NCBI GenBank assembly: GCA_043228905.1
Contig: JBHGNT010000015.1
Location: 682,001-746,000, forward strand
Direction of reading: 5' to 3'
DNA: 64,000 nt
Source: Azolla caroliniana
Lineage: Eukaryota > Polypodiophyta
Part shown: positions 11,201 through 23,012 of the stretch, piece by piece
How positions within the stretch are numbered: position 1 is the first letter of the stretch
Layout: the number at the start of each line of letters is the position of its first letter
Translations under genes and position numbers: made by a program
The notes under the pieces: model-generated
The model's database searches: none
What the model saw: only the letters and a program-made list of their open reading frames with translations
Told to the model about the DNA's origin: nothing

Positions 11201-13232
11201 TATAGCAAGGAAATTGCTTATATTGCTGCAGTGCCTTCTTCCCGCCTTTACCAAGCCTCGTAGACATGCATTGCAAAAGCCCTTTCTTTCATCCCTTGCT
11301 GCCTCACATTGCTCCTTTGCTGCTTTTCACCATGGCGTTCCTGGCTTTCTTGATAGTGGCTGAGCCCTGTTGGTCTCTTTCCAGATCGTGGATTTTCTCA
11401 CTCATGTCAGACAAATGCTGAACTTATGCACGTGCGTAAGATTATTTGGAAAACAGTGTATCAACTGTAGCAGCGTTGTTTCTGGGTGCAGTCTCAGAGC
11501 TTTCTTTCCCAGTCCGATGCATGGGATGGTTTTCCTTTATATGGGAAAAACATCACCAACGTTTTTCTCTGTACCATGATACTCCCCTCTTTTTAACAAT
11601 TACGAGAACAGCCCTAGATATAGAAAATAACCAAAATGCCCCTCAAATTTTGTTAGATTTTATTTCTAATTCGGAATTGTAAATAACTGGTTGTGAGCCA
11701 AGTGCTTTGCTTGTTGTTGATAGTGGACTTTTAAACAAAGGATGTAGCTGGTATTTTAAATAAAGACGAGACTAAGAAATTTGTGGTACTTTAGATGAAT
11801 ATTACTGAATATATACAGAGTGTGTACTGTTGATAGCTGGCCTTGGAAAATTCAGATACCAATGTATGCCATTGATAGCTCGTCTCTCTGCGTATACTGC
11901 AGTTCATGATTATAATGTTTTTATGCACATGTTAAAAGTTATCTTTCACTTGAATGTTGGACAGGTTTCATGGTTTATCTGAGTTTGATGAAGGTAAGCG
12001 AAGTTGTAGAAGGCGTCTTGCTGGTCACAACGAACGTCGCCGGAAGCCCCAACCTGATCCTCTGGGGTTTAATCCAAGGTTTTTGCCTTCATTTCAAGGT
12101 ATGTGCTGAGCCTTTGTCTGTATTCTTATCTAAATACAGGTTTCTGCTGCGTACAGCTTATATGAAAGAATATACATTCTATTTGAACCAGAGGTAATTA
12201 TGCAATATTAATATTGGCCTTGGTTCAACAGATAGCAGAAAGTTGGGCCACTTATACACAGACAGGCCATCGTTTGTATCTCATCCAAGAATTTCAGGTG
12301 TGTCAGCTCTTTATGATGAATGTAACCTAACACAAAAAGGAGCCTGGCCACAAAGGATTTTGGACCAATCGTCATTTGAGAACACAATGTCAGTTGGCAC
12401 AGTAGCTGAACGTCAGTTATTTCTAACTGCTCTTCAGTATTCGAATGATAGGTCATCACTTTTCCCCCCTCAAAGTCCAAAAGGCATGATTTCTGTAGGC
12501 AATGATGTGTCTGGCCCAAAGACACATCAATACTTCCAGGGATCTGTCGACCCCCTGGGTCAAAGCTTGTCTTTGACATCATCATCATCATCAGGGGTAG
12601 GAGTGCTCTCAGGACTTGAGGCTATACCCATAGGTCAGGGTTTTACAAGAGTCTCAGACTCTGGGCGTGCTCTCTCTCTTCAGTCAAACATGCAACTTTC
12701 GTCATCAACACCGGCATCGGTTGCAGTATCAATGGATATGACGACAAATTCAAGTATGATGTCGAATCAGAACTTGTACAGTAATCATATCCCACTTGCT
12801 CAACCTTTAGGACAAGGTGGGCAGCAGCAGCAACAACATCACTATGAATGGATGAGTGATAAACTGCTCTCGGCCGGTTCAAGCTTCAACACACACTCTT
12901 CAGCAGCATCAGCTGGCTACAATGCACATTCAAACACAATAGAAAAGAACAATCTTGACAGATCCTTCACACCTAGCATGAATGGAAGCTATGAATGTCT
13001 TCCTTTGTACTCCATGATGCAAGGAGAAGTACGACTCGGGTCCATGACACAGGATGTGAAACCAACTATGCCAACTATAGATCTCATGCAAATGGCGTCC
13101 GCCTCCACCAACCAGACCACTCAGACTTTAGTTTCCTCAGGAGGTGCATATGAAATTGGTATCAGTGGATTTGGGGACCTGCAAGCTCTAGGCTCCTACG
13201 ATTCATCGATGTTCGGCTCACAACAGATGTAG
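8275..13232 (+). CDS. SPL: SQUAMOSA promoter-binding-like (SBP-box) transcription factor, three exons
   Basis: Exons 8275-9110, 11965-12098 and 12232-13232 join in phase to 657 codons (656 residues). All junctions are GT-AG. The SBP domain starts at about residue 233. Its first zinc site is built from CQVEGC, the Cys of KVC and the His of AIHSK; its second from CQQCSRFH and the Cys of KRSC. It is followed by the basic nuclear-localisation stretch [17 protein letters not shown]. The intron falls right after the codon for CSR, the usual place in this family. Residues 45-141 are about seven copies of a 14-15 residue Gly/Asn/Ala unit of type GFGSNKGNQ-xAMxG, which I do not know from other members. 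The C-terminal half is Ser- and Gln-rich. A miR156-like site lies at codons 469-475. SBP proteins bind GTAC-core DNA and control phase change, flowering and organ size. Which SPL subclade this belongs to was not resolved. Confidence 0.93.
9111..11964 (+). other. SPL intron 1 (2.85 kb)
   Basis: The donor is GTACAC and the acceptor ACAG. The intron contains the 135-bp duplication at 9991-10268 and otherwise no recognisable gene. Small frames near 9411-9650 and 11175-11680 have no family features and no splice context. Confidence 0.85.
9991..10268. repeat. Two-copy tandem duplication, period about 135 bp
   Basis: Copy 1 starts gacaataggagggtggaaaa at 9991 and copy 2 starts gacaatgggagggtggaaaa at 10126. 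The copies differ at scattered positions only. The block lies inside SPL intron 1. Confidence 0.9.
12667..12686 (+). promoter_or_regulatory. miR156/157-type target site in SPL exon 3
   Basis: The sequence gtgctctctctcttcagtca differs from the canonical plant SPL target only by A instead of T at its 16th base. It lies in the coding frame and specifies A-L-S-L-Q-S where most SPL proteins have A-L-S-L-L-S. The changed base faces nucleotide 5 of miR156, in the seed part, so repression may be weaker than usual. Confidence 0.85.
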
Positions 13233-14031
13233 CTAGCCAAGGCAGAAGTGTTGAGTTCGTGGAATTACTGCTTTACAACAAAAAGTAACAAAAGTAAACA
13301 ACATTTTGGTTTTATGTAGTTTGAATTGATTTTTGTGTTAAGTTCTTCTTTGCCAATATATTTACGCTTTAGACTCAAGGATTGTTTAATTTTTACTTTC
13401 TAACCTCCACAATGGTTCTCTTACCTTTCTGGTTTGATGCTTTTAGAGCCTTTCCTTGAGTGACTCTTATTGAGAAGCCTTATTACATTGTTGCAGATTG
13501 ATGGGCCCTGCAATTCCTCCTTTTTTATTCTACATTTGACGATCAAGTCTCTACATGATACATCAAATTCTATTGTTGAAGTACTTGAATAACCTTAATT
13601 TTGTTTTTCCAATTAATGGCTATGAACATGTAGCATAAGAAGCAAGAGCAATCAATGATAACACATGCCTTTCTTCGATAAGCAAAGATGGTAGCTTTTT
13701 TTGAAGTATGTTTTTCAATACATCACCGAGATTTCATACTGGAAATAGCAAATGGGTTTTAGGATTTAATATACTTTCTTTCAGTTTTTCGAGCTGACGT
13801 TGAAGGGGTAATGAAATCTTGTAAAATTCTGGATGTCTCTGAAGTTGAGAGGTTTGACACATTTGTCCACACCAAGTTCATGAAGAGGATACCCTAGATC
13901 ATATTTGGTTTCTTATCGCTAGTATCTATCCATGGTGAATTTATGCTTTGTTTCATGTTGCCTGTTCTATATAATTAAATTAACAGCAGTCAAATGTTTT
14001 ATAAACGTGGAAATGAATTGTTAATAAAAAT
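13233..14031. other. SPL 3' UTR and downstream spacer
   Basis: The sequence after the SPL stop codon is AT-rich without coding potential. No perfect AATAAA signal was spotted close to the stop, so the polyadenylation site is not fixed. Confidence 0.5.
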
Positions 14032-14302
14032 TGCAATACATGATTAAGATATGATGGCATCAGCTGAAGGTTAAGAAAAAAATTGTGATCCATCTAGAAG
14101 AAGCATAAGATGCTAAAATGTGGAAAGATCAGTGATCAAATATAGAGAAGTGGACCGTAGGTAACTGCAATACATGATTAATGATAGATGTGATGGCATC
14201 AACTGAAGATTATGAAAAAAAAGTGCGATCTGTCTAGAAGAAGCTTGAGATGCTAAAATTTGAAAAGATCAACAATCAACTGTAGAGAAATAAGCTTGTA
14301 GA
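14032..14302. repeat. Two-copy tandem duplication, period about 134 bp
   Basis: Both copies begin tgcaatacatgatta (14032 and 14166) and share atgatggcatca-ctgaag and ctagaagaagc-t-agatgctaaaat. Divergence is moderate. Confidence 0.85.
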
Positions 14303-14380
14303 CAACTAATGATGTGTTTGGAAGAATCAAGATGTGCCAACAAAAAATCATCCCTTTTCTAGATGCATATATGCGGGCAT

Positions 14381-15980
14381 CAAGAAGTGCTTTAGCCAAA
14401 TTCCTTCTTTTAGTGCCAAAGACAGTGCTACATATTCTGCTTTAGTTGATGAGAGTGTGACTCTTTGTTGCCTTTTGCTTTGCCATGAAATGGCACCATT
14501 CGATATGAGGTACATGTATCCTAATGTCGATTGTAATGTGTCTTCGTCACCCCCTCAATCGGCATCGGAGTAGCAAGTTAAGTATGGTGTGGGTAGTGGT
14601 TGACATGCCGAATAGGTGATGCCGAAGTCCTCAGTTTCTTGAAAGTACCTTAATAGGCGTTTCAAGTGTTGGGTGTGGATTGGACTTGGTGCCTACATGT
14701 AGCGAGATAAGAAATTAGTTGCAAAGCATATGTCAGGTCTTGTGCATGTGACGAGATATCTAATATCACCAAGGATGGCATATGGAAATGCCACCATATC
14801 TGATGTTTGAGTCCTTGTTGAGGATGAGGTTGGTTTTTCTGTTTTACGTGAGGTGGTAGGGGAGTTGACCCACCTTTACATGTGGGTATGTACTTTTTAC
14901 GGAGTGACTCAACGTAAGATTTTTGGTTTATTTGGATAAGACCTTGGAAGGAATCTTGTATAACTTGGATACCTAGACAGTAGTGAAGTGCTCCCATATC
15001 TTGCATTAAGAATGCATGGAGTTCACTCTTGGTTTTGGATAGTATGTTTTCAGAGTTTGATAGAATTAGGATGTCGCCGACGTAAATGGCTAGGAGTATT
15101 ACATCGGGGCTATTTCGGCTATATACATTGGGTGGGATTGAAAGTGAATATATCTGAGGTTTGACATACACGCGTTAAATCGTTTGTACCATTGAAGTGG
15201 GGATTGTTTTAGACCATATAGAGATTTGATTAATTTACAGACATAGTTGGCGTAATCTTTATATATGTAACCGAGCGGTTGCTCCATATAGATCTCTTGA
15301 TGTAAGTTTCCATGTAGAAAGGCCGTTTGAACATCCATTTGATGGACGAGGAGGTGAAGTTGCGCGAAAGTGGCAAGTAATGCTCGGAATGAGGTCATCT
15401 GGAGGACGGGAGAGAAGGTGTCGTTGTAGTCTATGCCAGTACTTGTGAAAATCCTTGCACGACAGGTCGAGCTTTGTAACGCGAGGTCGTGCCATCGACA
15501 TTAAACTTCTTCCGGAGTAGCCACTTGCAAGATACCAATTTTCAGTCCGTTGGTTGTTATACTAGTTGCCATGTTCCATTCCCATAAGAGATTGGTGCTT
15601 CGAGTCCATGGCTTCACGCCATGAAATGGCTTCGGTTCCTGAGAGTGCTTCCAGTATATTAAAATCATCAAATATTTTTTAGGTTTAGCAATTGAAGGTC
15701 ATGATCAGAGGATAGATCTTGGATCATTTGTTGGTAGAATATATCTTAGGGATCAATTGTAGTGGAGTCTAGTGATGGATGGTTAGGGTTTTATAGTATA
15801 CTAGAGGCGAGGTTTGTTTTTTCATAGAGCTCTTTCAAAGATCAAACCTAAGGATGAGATTGGGAGGACGAGATTTAAGGATTGGTCCTAGTAGAGAAGG
15901 TAGATGGATAGATTCTACTCGTATAATGGCAGGTAGTGCTCTACTAGAGGTTTGTTGTTTGGTTGTAACGGTACTTTTAG
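14381..15980 (-). mobile_element. Ty1/copia pol fragment, minus strand (left arm of palindrome)
   Basis: Read on the minus strand from 15980 downward there is a linker, then a pre-RT stretch (AISWREAMDSKHQSLMGMEHG near 15560-15640), then reverse transcriptase. The RT part shows QMDVQTAFLHGNLHQEIYMEQ, KSLYGLKQSPLQWYKRF and AIYVGDILILSNS, followed by RNase H. The catalytic YVDD box has become YVGD, and the frames are broken into pieces (15501-15259, 15398-15099, 15171-14662). No LTR is attached. It is a dead copy of the family found on the opposite strand at 15981-18094. Confidence 0.85.
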
Positions 15981-17147
15981 ATGAGTTACAATGTCTTGCA
16001 AGTGGCTACTTCGGAAGAAGTTTCATGTAGATGGCACGACCTCACGTTACAAAGCTCAACTTGTGGCGCGAGGATTTTCACAAGTACCTGGCATGGACTA
16101 CAACAACACCTTCTCTCCCGTCCTCCGGATGATCATTTCGAGCTTTACTTGCCATTGCCACACAACTTCGCCTCCTCGTCCATCAAATGGATGTTCGAAC
16201 TGCCTTTCTACATGGAAACTTACATCAAGAGATCTATATGGAGCAACCGCCTGGTTACATATCTAAAGATTACCCCAACTATGTTTGTAAATAATCAAAT
16301 CCCTATATGGTCTAAAACAATCCCTACTTCAATGGTATGAACGGTTTAACACGTGTATGTCAAACCTCAGATATATTCGCTTTCAATCCCACCCAATGTA
16401 TACAGTCGAAATGGCCTCGATGTAATACTCCTAGCCATTTATGTCGATGACGTCCTAATTCTATCAAACTCTAAAAACATACTATCCAAAACCAAGAGTG
16501 AACTCCATGCATCATTCTCGATGCAAGATATGGGACCACTCCACTATTGTCTACGTGTCCAAGTTATACAAGATCCCTCCCAAGGTCTTATCCAAATAAA
16601 CCAAAAATCCTACGTTTAATCACTCCTTAAAAAGTACATATCCACATGTAAAGTTGTGTCAATTTCCCTACCAATCTCACTTAAAACAAAAAAACCAACC
16701 TCATCTTCAACAATGACACAAACATTGTATATGGTTGCATTTCCATATGCCAACATCCTTGGTGGTATTAGATACCTTGTCACATGCACAAGACCTGATA
16801 TATGCTTTGCAGCTAATTTCTTATCTCGTTACATGTAGGCACCAAGTCCAATCCACACCCAACACTTGAAACGCCTATTAAGGTACTTTCAAGAAACGGA
16901 GGACTTTGGCATCACCTATTCGACATGATAACCACTACCCACACCATAATTAACTTGCTACTCCGATGACGATTGGGGGGGTGATAAAGACACATAACAA
17001 GCGACATTAGGATATGTGTACCTCATATAGAATGGTGCCATTTCATGGCAAAGCAAAAGGCAACAAAGAGTCACACTCTCATCAACGGAAGTAAAATATG
17101 TAGCAATGATGGCACTAAAAGAAGGAATTTGGCTAAAGCACTTCTTG
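14381..17147. repeat. Large inverted repeat, arms about 1.15 kb
   Basis: The left arm 14381-15533 and the right arm 15992-17147 are reverse complements of each other over their whole length, with scattered differences. For example, caagaagtgctttagccaaa at 14381 pairs with the stretch ending 17147, and ccacttgcaagat at 15521 with tcttgcaagtgg at 15994. The spacer of about 460 bp is the upstream part of the left copia copy. Confidence 0.88.
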
Positions 17148-17538
17148 TAGGAAACAACACTCTTCCCGGATCATCCTCTTCTCCTTCGATGTGATAACAT
17201 GTCAACCATTATGCTCGCAAAGAACTTCAAACATTCTGAGCTAACAAAGCACATTGCCATGAAGCTACAATTTACTAGGGAACTACTACACGAAGGCAAT
17301 ATTAAGATAAATCACGTTTTACTTTTTCTTACCCTACCCCTCCCCATCCTCTTCCTAAATCTATAGCCTTCCCCCTTTTTCTTTTCCTCTTTCCCCACAC
17401 TTGTCTCTCTCCCTTACCTCTCTCCTATTTCCTTTCTCTCTCTTACTTTGTCTAATTTAGATATATGCATCTCTCTCCTCTCTCTACCCTCTTTCTCTCT
17501 CTTACTTTTCTCTCGGTTTCCACCCTTGATCCCCTTAG

Positions 17539-17586
<48 letters not shown>

Positions 17587-18094
17587 CATGTTAGTAACAT
17601 TTGTTTTACTCTTTTTAATTAATACTTAATGGCTAGCCCTCTCTCCCTTTCTCATTATATTTTTAGATGTTTTAGTTATATTTAAGTTTTAATCCCTATA
17701 ATAATTTAAGTTATCAAGGTTTAAGCGCTCTCTCTCTCTCTCTCATGCTCTCTAAGCCGTGCACCGATGATACACCATTCGCACTCCTTGTCGACGATTG
17801 TATGATCAACAAAACTCTTCCCGAATCATCCTCTTCTCCTTCGATGTGATAACATGTCAGTCATTATGCTCGCAAAGAACTTCAAACATTCTGAGCTAAC
17901 AAAGCACATTGCCATGAAGCTACAATTTACTAGGGAACTACTACACAAAGGCAATATTAAGATAACTCATGTGTGCACCGAGCAACAATGTGCAGACTTA
18001 TTAACAAAGTCTACTCAAAAGTCCTAACACTATGAACGTTGTAATCAACTAGGATTAAATGCTACCTAGTTAATATTATCTAACTTAGGGGGGG
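15981..18094 (+). mobile_element. Ty1/copia pol 3' part, plus strand (right arm of palindrome)
   Basis: The frame from 15991 opens with CKWLLRKKFHVDGTTSRYKAQ, the start of the copia RT domain, and LVARGFSQ-DYNNTFSPVLRM follows. AIYVDDVLILSNS near 16435 keeps the catalytic YVDD. The RNase H part follows (TRPDICFAANFLSRYM, HLKRLLRYFQETEDFGITYS), and the last part (MKLQFTRELLHEGNIKI) ends at a polypurine tract at about 18087-18094. Several stops and frameshifts make it inactive. A 158-bp piece of the RNase H end is present twice (17156 and 17808), separated by CT-rich DNA. Confidence 0.87.
17156..17966. repeat. 158-bp direct repeat flanking a 490-bp CT-rich block
   Basis: Copies at 17156-17315 and 17808-17966 are nearly identical (from ctcttccc-gatcatcctcttctcc to ggcaatattaagataa). 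The block between them (17316-17807) is pyrimidine-rich and holds a CT microsatellite at 17541-17582. Confidence 0.85.
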
Positions 18095-18300
18095 TGTTAG
18101 AATATAAGTTAAATAATAACACTAACAATAAATATTATAACCACCTTTCTCGGTGAATTTCACTAGGCCTCTAGGCCTTCAATTATAAATAGGCCTCTAG
18201 GCCTAATGTTGTATACGGCTTTTATGATTCAATAACTACTATCTTCTCTCGGACTCCCTTCTTGTTTGGGTATCAAAATTACGAGTTTCTCCTCAGGAAA
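18095..18300 (+). mobile_element. 3' LTR of the copia element
   Basis: The LTR starts TGTTAGAATATAAG directly after the polypurine tract ttaggggggg. It contains a TATA-like ataaatagg near 18185 and repeated ctaggcct words. The 3' end is not certain; the boundary given is approximate. Confidence 0.65.
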
Positions 18301-19387
18301 ATCTTAAACGGTTGTTTCCTCAATACATAATTGTATTTGAAAACCATCCATTGTGACTGCCAGTATTACAAAGTTTAATGATAGAATTTACAAAAAGTCT
18401 ATCCGCATATATTCCATCTTGTTGAAATTCTAGATTCCAGACTCAATATTGAAGTAGGGAAACAAATTTTGTATCATTGAACAAGTCTACTCATGTTGTA
18501 TACACCATCTGATGATAATATGCCACATTAAAGAGCTTGTAGCCACTTGAACTTTCAATATAGGATACTATAGCAAATGGCATCTTAGACCCCATCCCTC
18601 GGTATAAATTTGTACACTATACTCATAATAAAATTGTACACATTTTCATAATGATTAAATATGATATCGAATCAAGAATGTTTGAGCTTGTATTCCACCT
18701 TTTAAAATGTATCATCTGCCATTTGATATACATGTTGTCCCAAGGGGCAATCAGATATTCAATATATCTTACTATTAAGTTGAGAAGGATATATCATATT
18801 GCAGTGAAGAAAGCCTCCAACCAAACTCCCTTTCAAACGTGACTAGTAGTGGTGTAGTATCACCCAAACATGTTAACTATATTTTACGAATTTGTTATAC
18901 AGGCAATTTGTGCATAATAGAATGCATGCCCTAGAAGAAAATCTGATTGGATACGGCAAAGCTTTAAACATTAAAACCATCAAATTATCATAAAATCATA
19001 TAAATGATTTGTGCTGGTCCATATAATTCGATGATAATATATCATGATTGATTGGTACCAGGAGACAGTATATGCCATTTATCTGTTTCATCAAGTTATT
19101 TGAGTAATCAATACATATTTTCTATATGGCCATTTTAGGTGATTACTGAAGCCTTCATGCATGACACTAAGTTTTGGTATTATTACCAGTAACCAAAAGC
19201 TCAACTACTTCCCAACTATAAAAACAAAATCGTCTGTGTATGTCGCATGTTAGTATTATAGAAACTTTAACAGATTTGGAAACAGAAGAAAAAGAAGTTC
19301 TTTTCTTCTCAAGTTATTTGGTACGATAAAGCTTGAGCACCATTGTTGTGTATGCGTAAAAATATTCGTTAATTTCTTTTAAGCATG

Positions 19388-19389
<2 letters not shown>
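18301..19389. other. Intergenic, nothing recognised
   Basis: AT-rich sequence without supported coding regions, splice patterns or repeats beyond short low-complexity stretches. Confidence 0.5.

Positions 19390-19450
<61 letters not shown>
19390..19450. repeat. CT and CA microsatellites
   Basis: A (CT)n tract of about 30 bases passes directly into a (CA)n tract of about 30 bases. Confidence 0.97.
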
Positions 19451-19452
<2 letters not shown>

Positions 19453-19779
19453 ATGCAGGAAAATGAATGAATAGAGAAACCTGATGATAAATCTTCCATG
19501 GTTCCGCGAAGGAAAGGCCAAGACCATCACCATCACCTGTCCCTACCTATTCTTTTGCGTGAAGCTCTCCAGCAAGAACTTGAAAGAAGAAAGAAAAGAT
19601 CCGAGTCCTTTCGAAAAACAGAAAAAACAAACAAGAGAAGCAATTGTTGGATAAGGAACGGAAAACCTCCAAAGAAGTATACACACTCTCGTCATGGCTG
19701 CTTAAGACTTGAAATTAGTGTCGTTTATGGACTCCGCTCCACGCTCGGCAGATCAAGCGGACCTAGGTCACGCGTCATT

Positions 19780-20200
19780 GTAGAATGTTCAAGCTTTTTC
19801 CACTCCAAACACTGGTAAAGACCTTTTCTGCCTGACGATCTGCTTGGATATGTTGGAGATCACCGCCTGTATCGATCGATCCTTGATGTAGTGATTGTGC
19901 ACCTTGAAGATCATTTTGCCTGAATGAAAACACCCGGTCTTCATACAAATTGAATATGGTGAGAGGCTGTTGTAAGATGTTCAAACTGGTTCGATGATGC
20001 GGATGCAGAAGCTCTTTAAGGATCTGCTTAACCTATAGATGGCTTCACAAGCAAGCTATAACCGCCATAACCATATATATGTACTTTGCCTCTGGGCTGA
20101 GTAAAGTGTGCTTCTTTGCGAGTTACATGAGATGGCGCCATTTCCAAGTGAGCTTCTGAAGGCCAATGTCAAACTATCAATTTCTTCAGACTAAGATCGA
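19780..20200 (-). mobile_element. Degenerate Ty1/copia RNase H fragment, minus strand
   Basis: The reverse complement gives LGNGAIS, then after stops CEAI, then HNHYIKDRSIQAVISNISKQ and a tail like the end of copia RNase H (consensus H-x-H-F-I-K-D, then A-D-I-F-T-K). Several stops and shifts are present. The gypsy LTR at 20221 abuts its upstream side, so the gypsy element may have inserted into this older copy. Confidence 0.5.
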
Positions 20201-20220
20201 TCTTCTTGTTGAGCTACTGC

Positions 20221-20540
20221 TGTTAAAATATTAATAACACAAAGTGTGAAATGCCTCAAAACTCTTCTCCACTTTCCATTATTACGTCACTAACTCCTTT
20301 ATAGAGTTTCTTAGTACATTCCAAGCTACCTTATGTTATCTTGGCACACTTATATAGTTACTCCTCTAGTTACCTCTAACTAACCCTTAACTAAACTAAG
20401 GTATAACTCCCATAACCATGGTTATAGTTACTTGGGTTAGGTCCCTTAACTAAACTAAGGTATAACTACCTTAACCATGGTTATAGTTACTTGGGTTAGG
20501 TCAGGGGTTTGACCCTCTGGTTTTACCCCGCGATCCCACA
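20221..20540 (-). mobile_element. 3' LTR of the Ty3/gypsy element
   Basis: The block begins TGTTAAAATATT and ends CGATCCCACA, so it reads TG...CA as an LTR should (about 320 bp). On the minus strand it follows a polypurine tract (caaaaaggggagt, reverse complement of 20541-20553). Inside it lies a 58-bp tandem duplication, units near 20389 and 20448, each with the palindrome aaccatggtt. Confidence 0.75.
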
Positions 20541-23012
20541 ACTCCCCTTTTTGAAAAACTTGTGCGTGCCGGTTGTGCCTGATGGCACCTTTGATCCATC
20601 ATTGTGGGGGTTACATATGATGATCTGCCATTACAGATGGCGTCTAGGTTGGTCGTGTTTGATGGCGTTTCTAGTTCATCCTGCTTGCGAACTGGGATTG
20701 AAGGGCTTGTTGATCCATCATTGCAAGGGACATCATGGTGAGTTGATTCTTCTTGTGTCATTGATGGTGATGTTTTATGATGTGTCGTAGTATCTGTGGA
20801 GTGCTCGATGTACAACTTCATCTGCATCATGTGCGCATAGGTCATCCGTCCATTAGCATCTCGATGGAGGGAATAGGTGTTGGTCATTGATAAGAGATGA
20901 CAGTAAAAGGGTTGACCCATCTATGCATCATTGATTCCCTAATTCCCTGTTGCTCGATCGAAAAATAGACTAGAACCTTTGCTCCAACTACGTACTCTAC
21001 TGCACGTCTGCCTTTATCGTAGCACCGCTTTTGTCGTGATTGAGCTAGTTGTAGGTTCTTGTGTATGCTCATCCATAAGAGAGGTTGGACCTGTTGCAAG
21101 TGTAGCCACCAATCCATTGTATCGGCTCTAAGTATTTTTGTTGGGTAGGTCCACCTTGATGTTGGGAGGTAAGCGGGGGTCGCGTCCATATAGTGCTCAG
21201 AAAGGGTTGTTTCGAGTTGAGGCTTGCACCGAGGTGTTATACACATGCGTGATGAAGGGTAGGATTGAGTCCCACGTCGTGTGTAATGGGTCAATGAATG
21301 CGGTAAGTTGTTTAATTGTCTTGTTCATCTGTTCGTTGGGGGGTGATATGGTGAGGAAAAGATCTATTGAATGCCTAATTGTGTGGCTAATGGTTGTAAT
21401 ACCTCTCCGCTAAATTGTGGACATTTATCTTATAGGATGTGACCTGGGCACGGTCCATCGTGTCAAGTATTCGGAGATGTCTAAAATATATTTGTTTCCT
21501 GCTTGGGATTCGAGAAAAAGGTTGATGATATCCCATCTGATTAACTCAAAGGGTTCAAATACGGTAATAGGTTGGAGCAGGCCGTCATTGGAATGTGGTG
21601 GTTTAATCTGTTGACATGATTGGCATTGTTTGATGTAATCCATGATTGTTTTATGCATTTGCGGCCAATAATACCAGAGACGGATTTTTTCCAGAACCTT
21701 GTGGAATCCAAGGTGGCCAGACATCGGGTGATCATGAAAAAATTGCATATATAAATTCTGCAGGCCGTGTGGTAATATGTAGATTCGTGGCTCTTTCCTT
21801 GTTTGTATAATGTATAAGACATTGTTTTGTAGTTGAAAATGGGTGTGTACCTTTTTGCACTTTGTCGAAAGGACGTCATGGATGATTTGTCATATCTACT
21901 CATTGGCTTGTTGTATGGTTGCTATCTGTGCCGTCGTTGTGGGTAATTGGACTACTGTAGGATTGAATTGAACACATTGTGTTTCCACTCTTGACAAACA
22001 AGCAACAATAAGATTTTGAGCTCATTTTTTATAAGTTAATGTGAACCTATATTCTTATAAAGCCATTGCCCATCTTAATAGATGACCTAGTGGGTGGGGC
22101 TTGTTAATTAGATGAATTAGGGGTTGGTGGTTTGTTTCTACCTTGATGTGGGTACCATGCAGATAGGGATGGAACTCAGTGAAAGCCCATACTATTGCTA
22201 ACCATTCCTTTTCTGTTGTGGAGTAATTCTTTTCTATAGGTGTAAGGGATCGACTTATATCGGGAATCGATCGATCTGCCCATGTTGTATCTGCTTGTAG
22301 TAGTACAACTCCCTACCCATGATTAAATGTGTATGTTTGCAAAAGGAAGGGGCGTGAGAAATCTAGGTAAGCCAACTCACATGCTTGGTGTACTGTGTCT
22401 TTCAATTGGTGCTTGTAGTAGTACAACTCCCAACCCATGATTAAATGTGTTTGTTTGCAAAAGGAAGGGGCATGAGAAATCGAGGTAAGCCAACTGACCT
22501 GCTTTGTGTAGTGTGTCTTTCAATTGGATGAAGTTGTCCACTCAAACATTGAGCCTTTTCGTAATAGGTGTCGTAGGGGTGCTGTCATAGCGGTCATGTT
22601 GGTGATGAATCGTTGCAAGGACTTGATTGTGACTGGTTGGGGGAAATTGGTCACGGATTTGGTTTTCTTTGGGTCCATCTGTAGGGCTTTTCCAAAAATG
22701 ATGTAGCCTAAAAACTGAGTTGTGTGCTACCCCATCTGCATTTCTTCCACAATAATTTTAGATTGTGTTGTTGTATTCGTTGTAGAATGGCTTGTAATGC
22801 CTGAATGTGTTGTGGCCATGTGGGAGTAAGAATTAAAATGTCATCCAGGTATATGAGCACTCTACCATCAAAGATAAGGTCTGTGAATATTGAATTTGCC
22901 ATCCGCTAGAATGTGTTGCCTACATCGGATAAGCCAAATGACATCCTATTAAATCGGAATAGGCCTCTTCGTGTTTTGAAAGCTATCTTATGCCTAAGGT
23001 ATGGTGTCGGAA
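20541..23012 (-). mobile_element. Ty3/gypsy pol remnant, minus strand
   Basis: Read from 23012 downward, RT comes first (FKTRRGLFRFNRMSFGLSDV, then RVLIYLDDILILTP with the catalytic YLDD box). A degraded RNase H region follows with a 118-bp tandem duplication (22293-22528). The integrase zinc finger is next (HDHPMSGHLGFHKV ... CQSCQQIK, at 21748-21600), then decayed integrase core and C-terminal parts to 20884. The order RT, RNase H, integrase is that of Ty3/gypsy. Stops and frameshifts break it into pieces. The 5' half is missing: at about 23012 it joins a copia fragment of opposite orientation. Confidence 0.85.
22293..22528. repeat. 118-bp tandem duplication inside gypsy pol
   Basis: Both copies begin gcttgtagtagtacaactcc (22293 and 22411) and end with ctttcaattgg. 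Only a few differences separate them, so the event is younger than the decay of the element around it. Confidence 0.9.

Noticed and set aside
19498-19818. 106-codon plus-strand frame starting with His- and Arg-rich sequence
   Set aside because: No family resemblance; its 3' end overlaps the minus-strand copia RNase H remnant.
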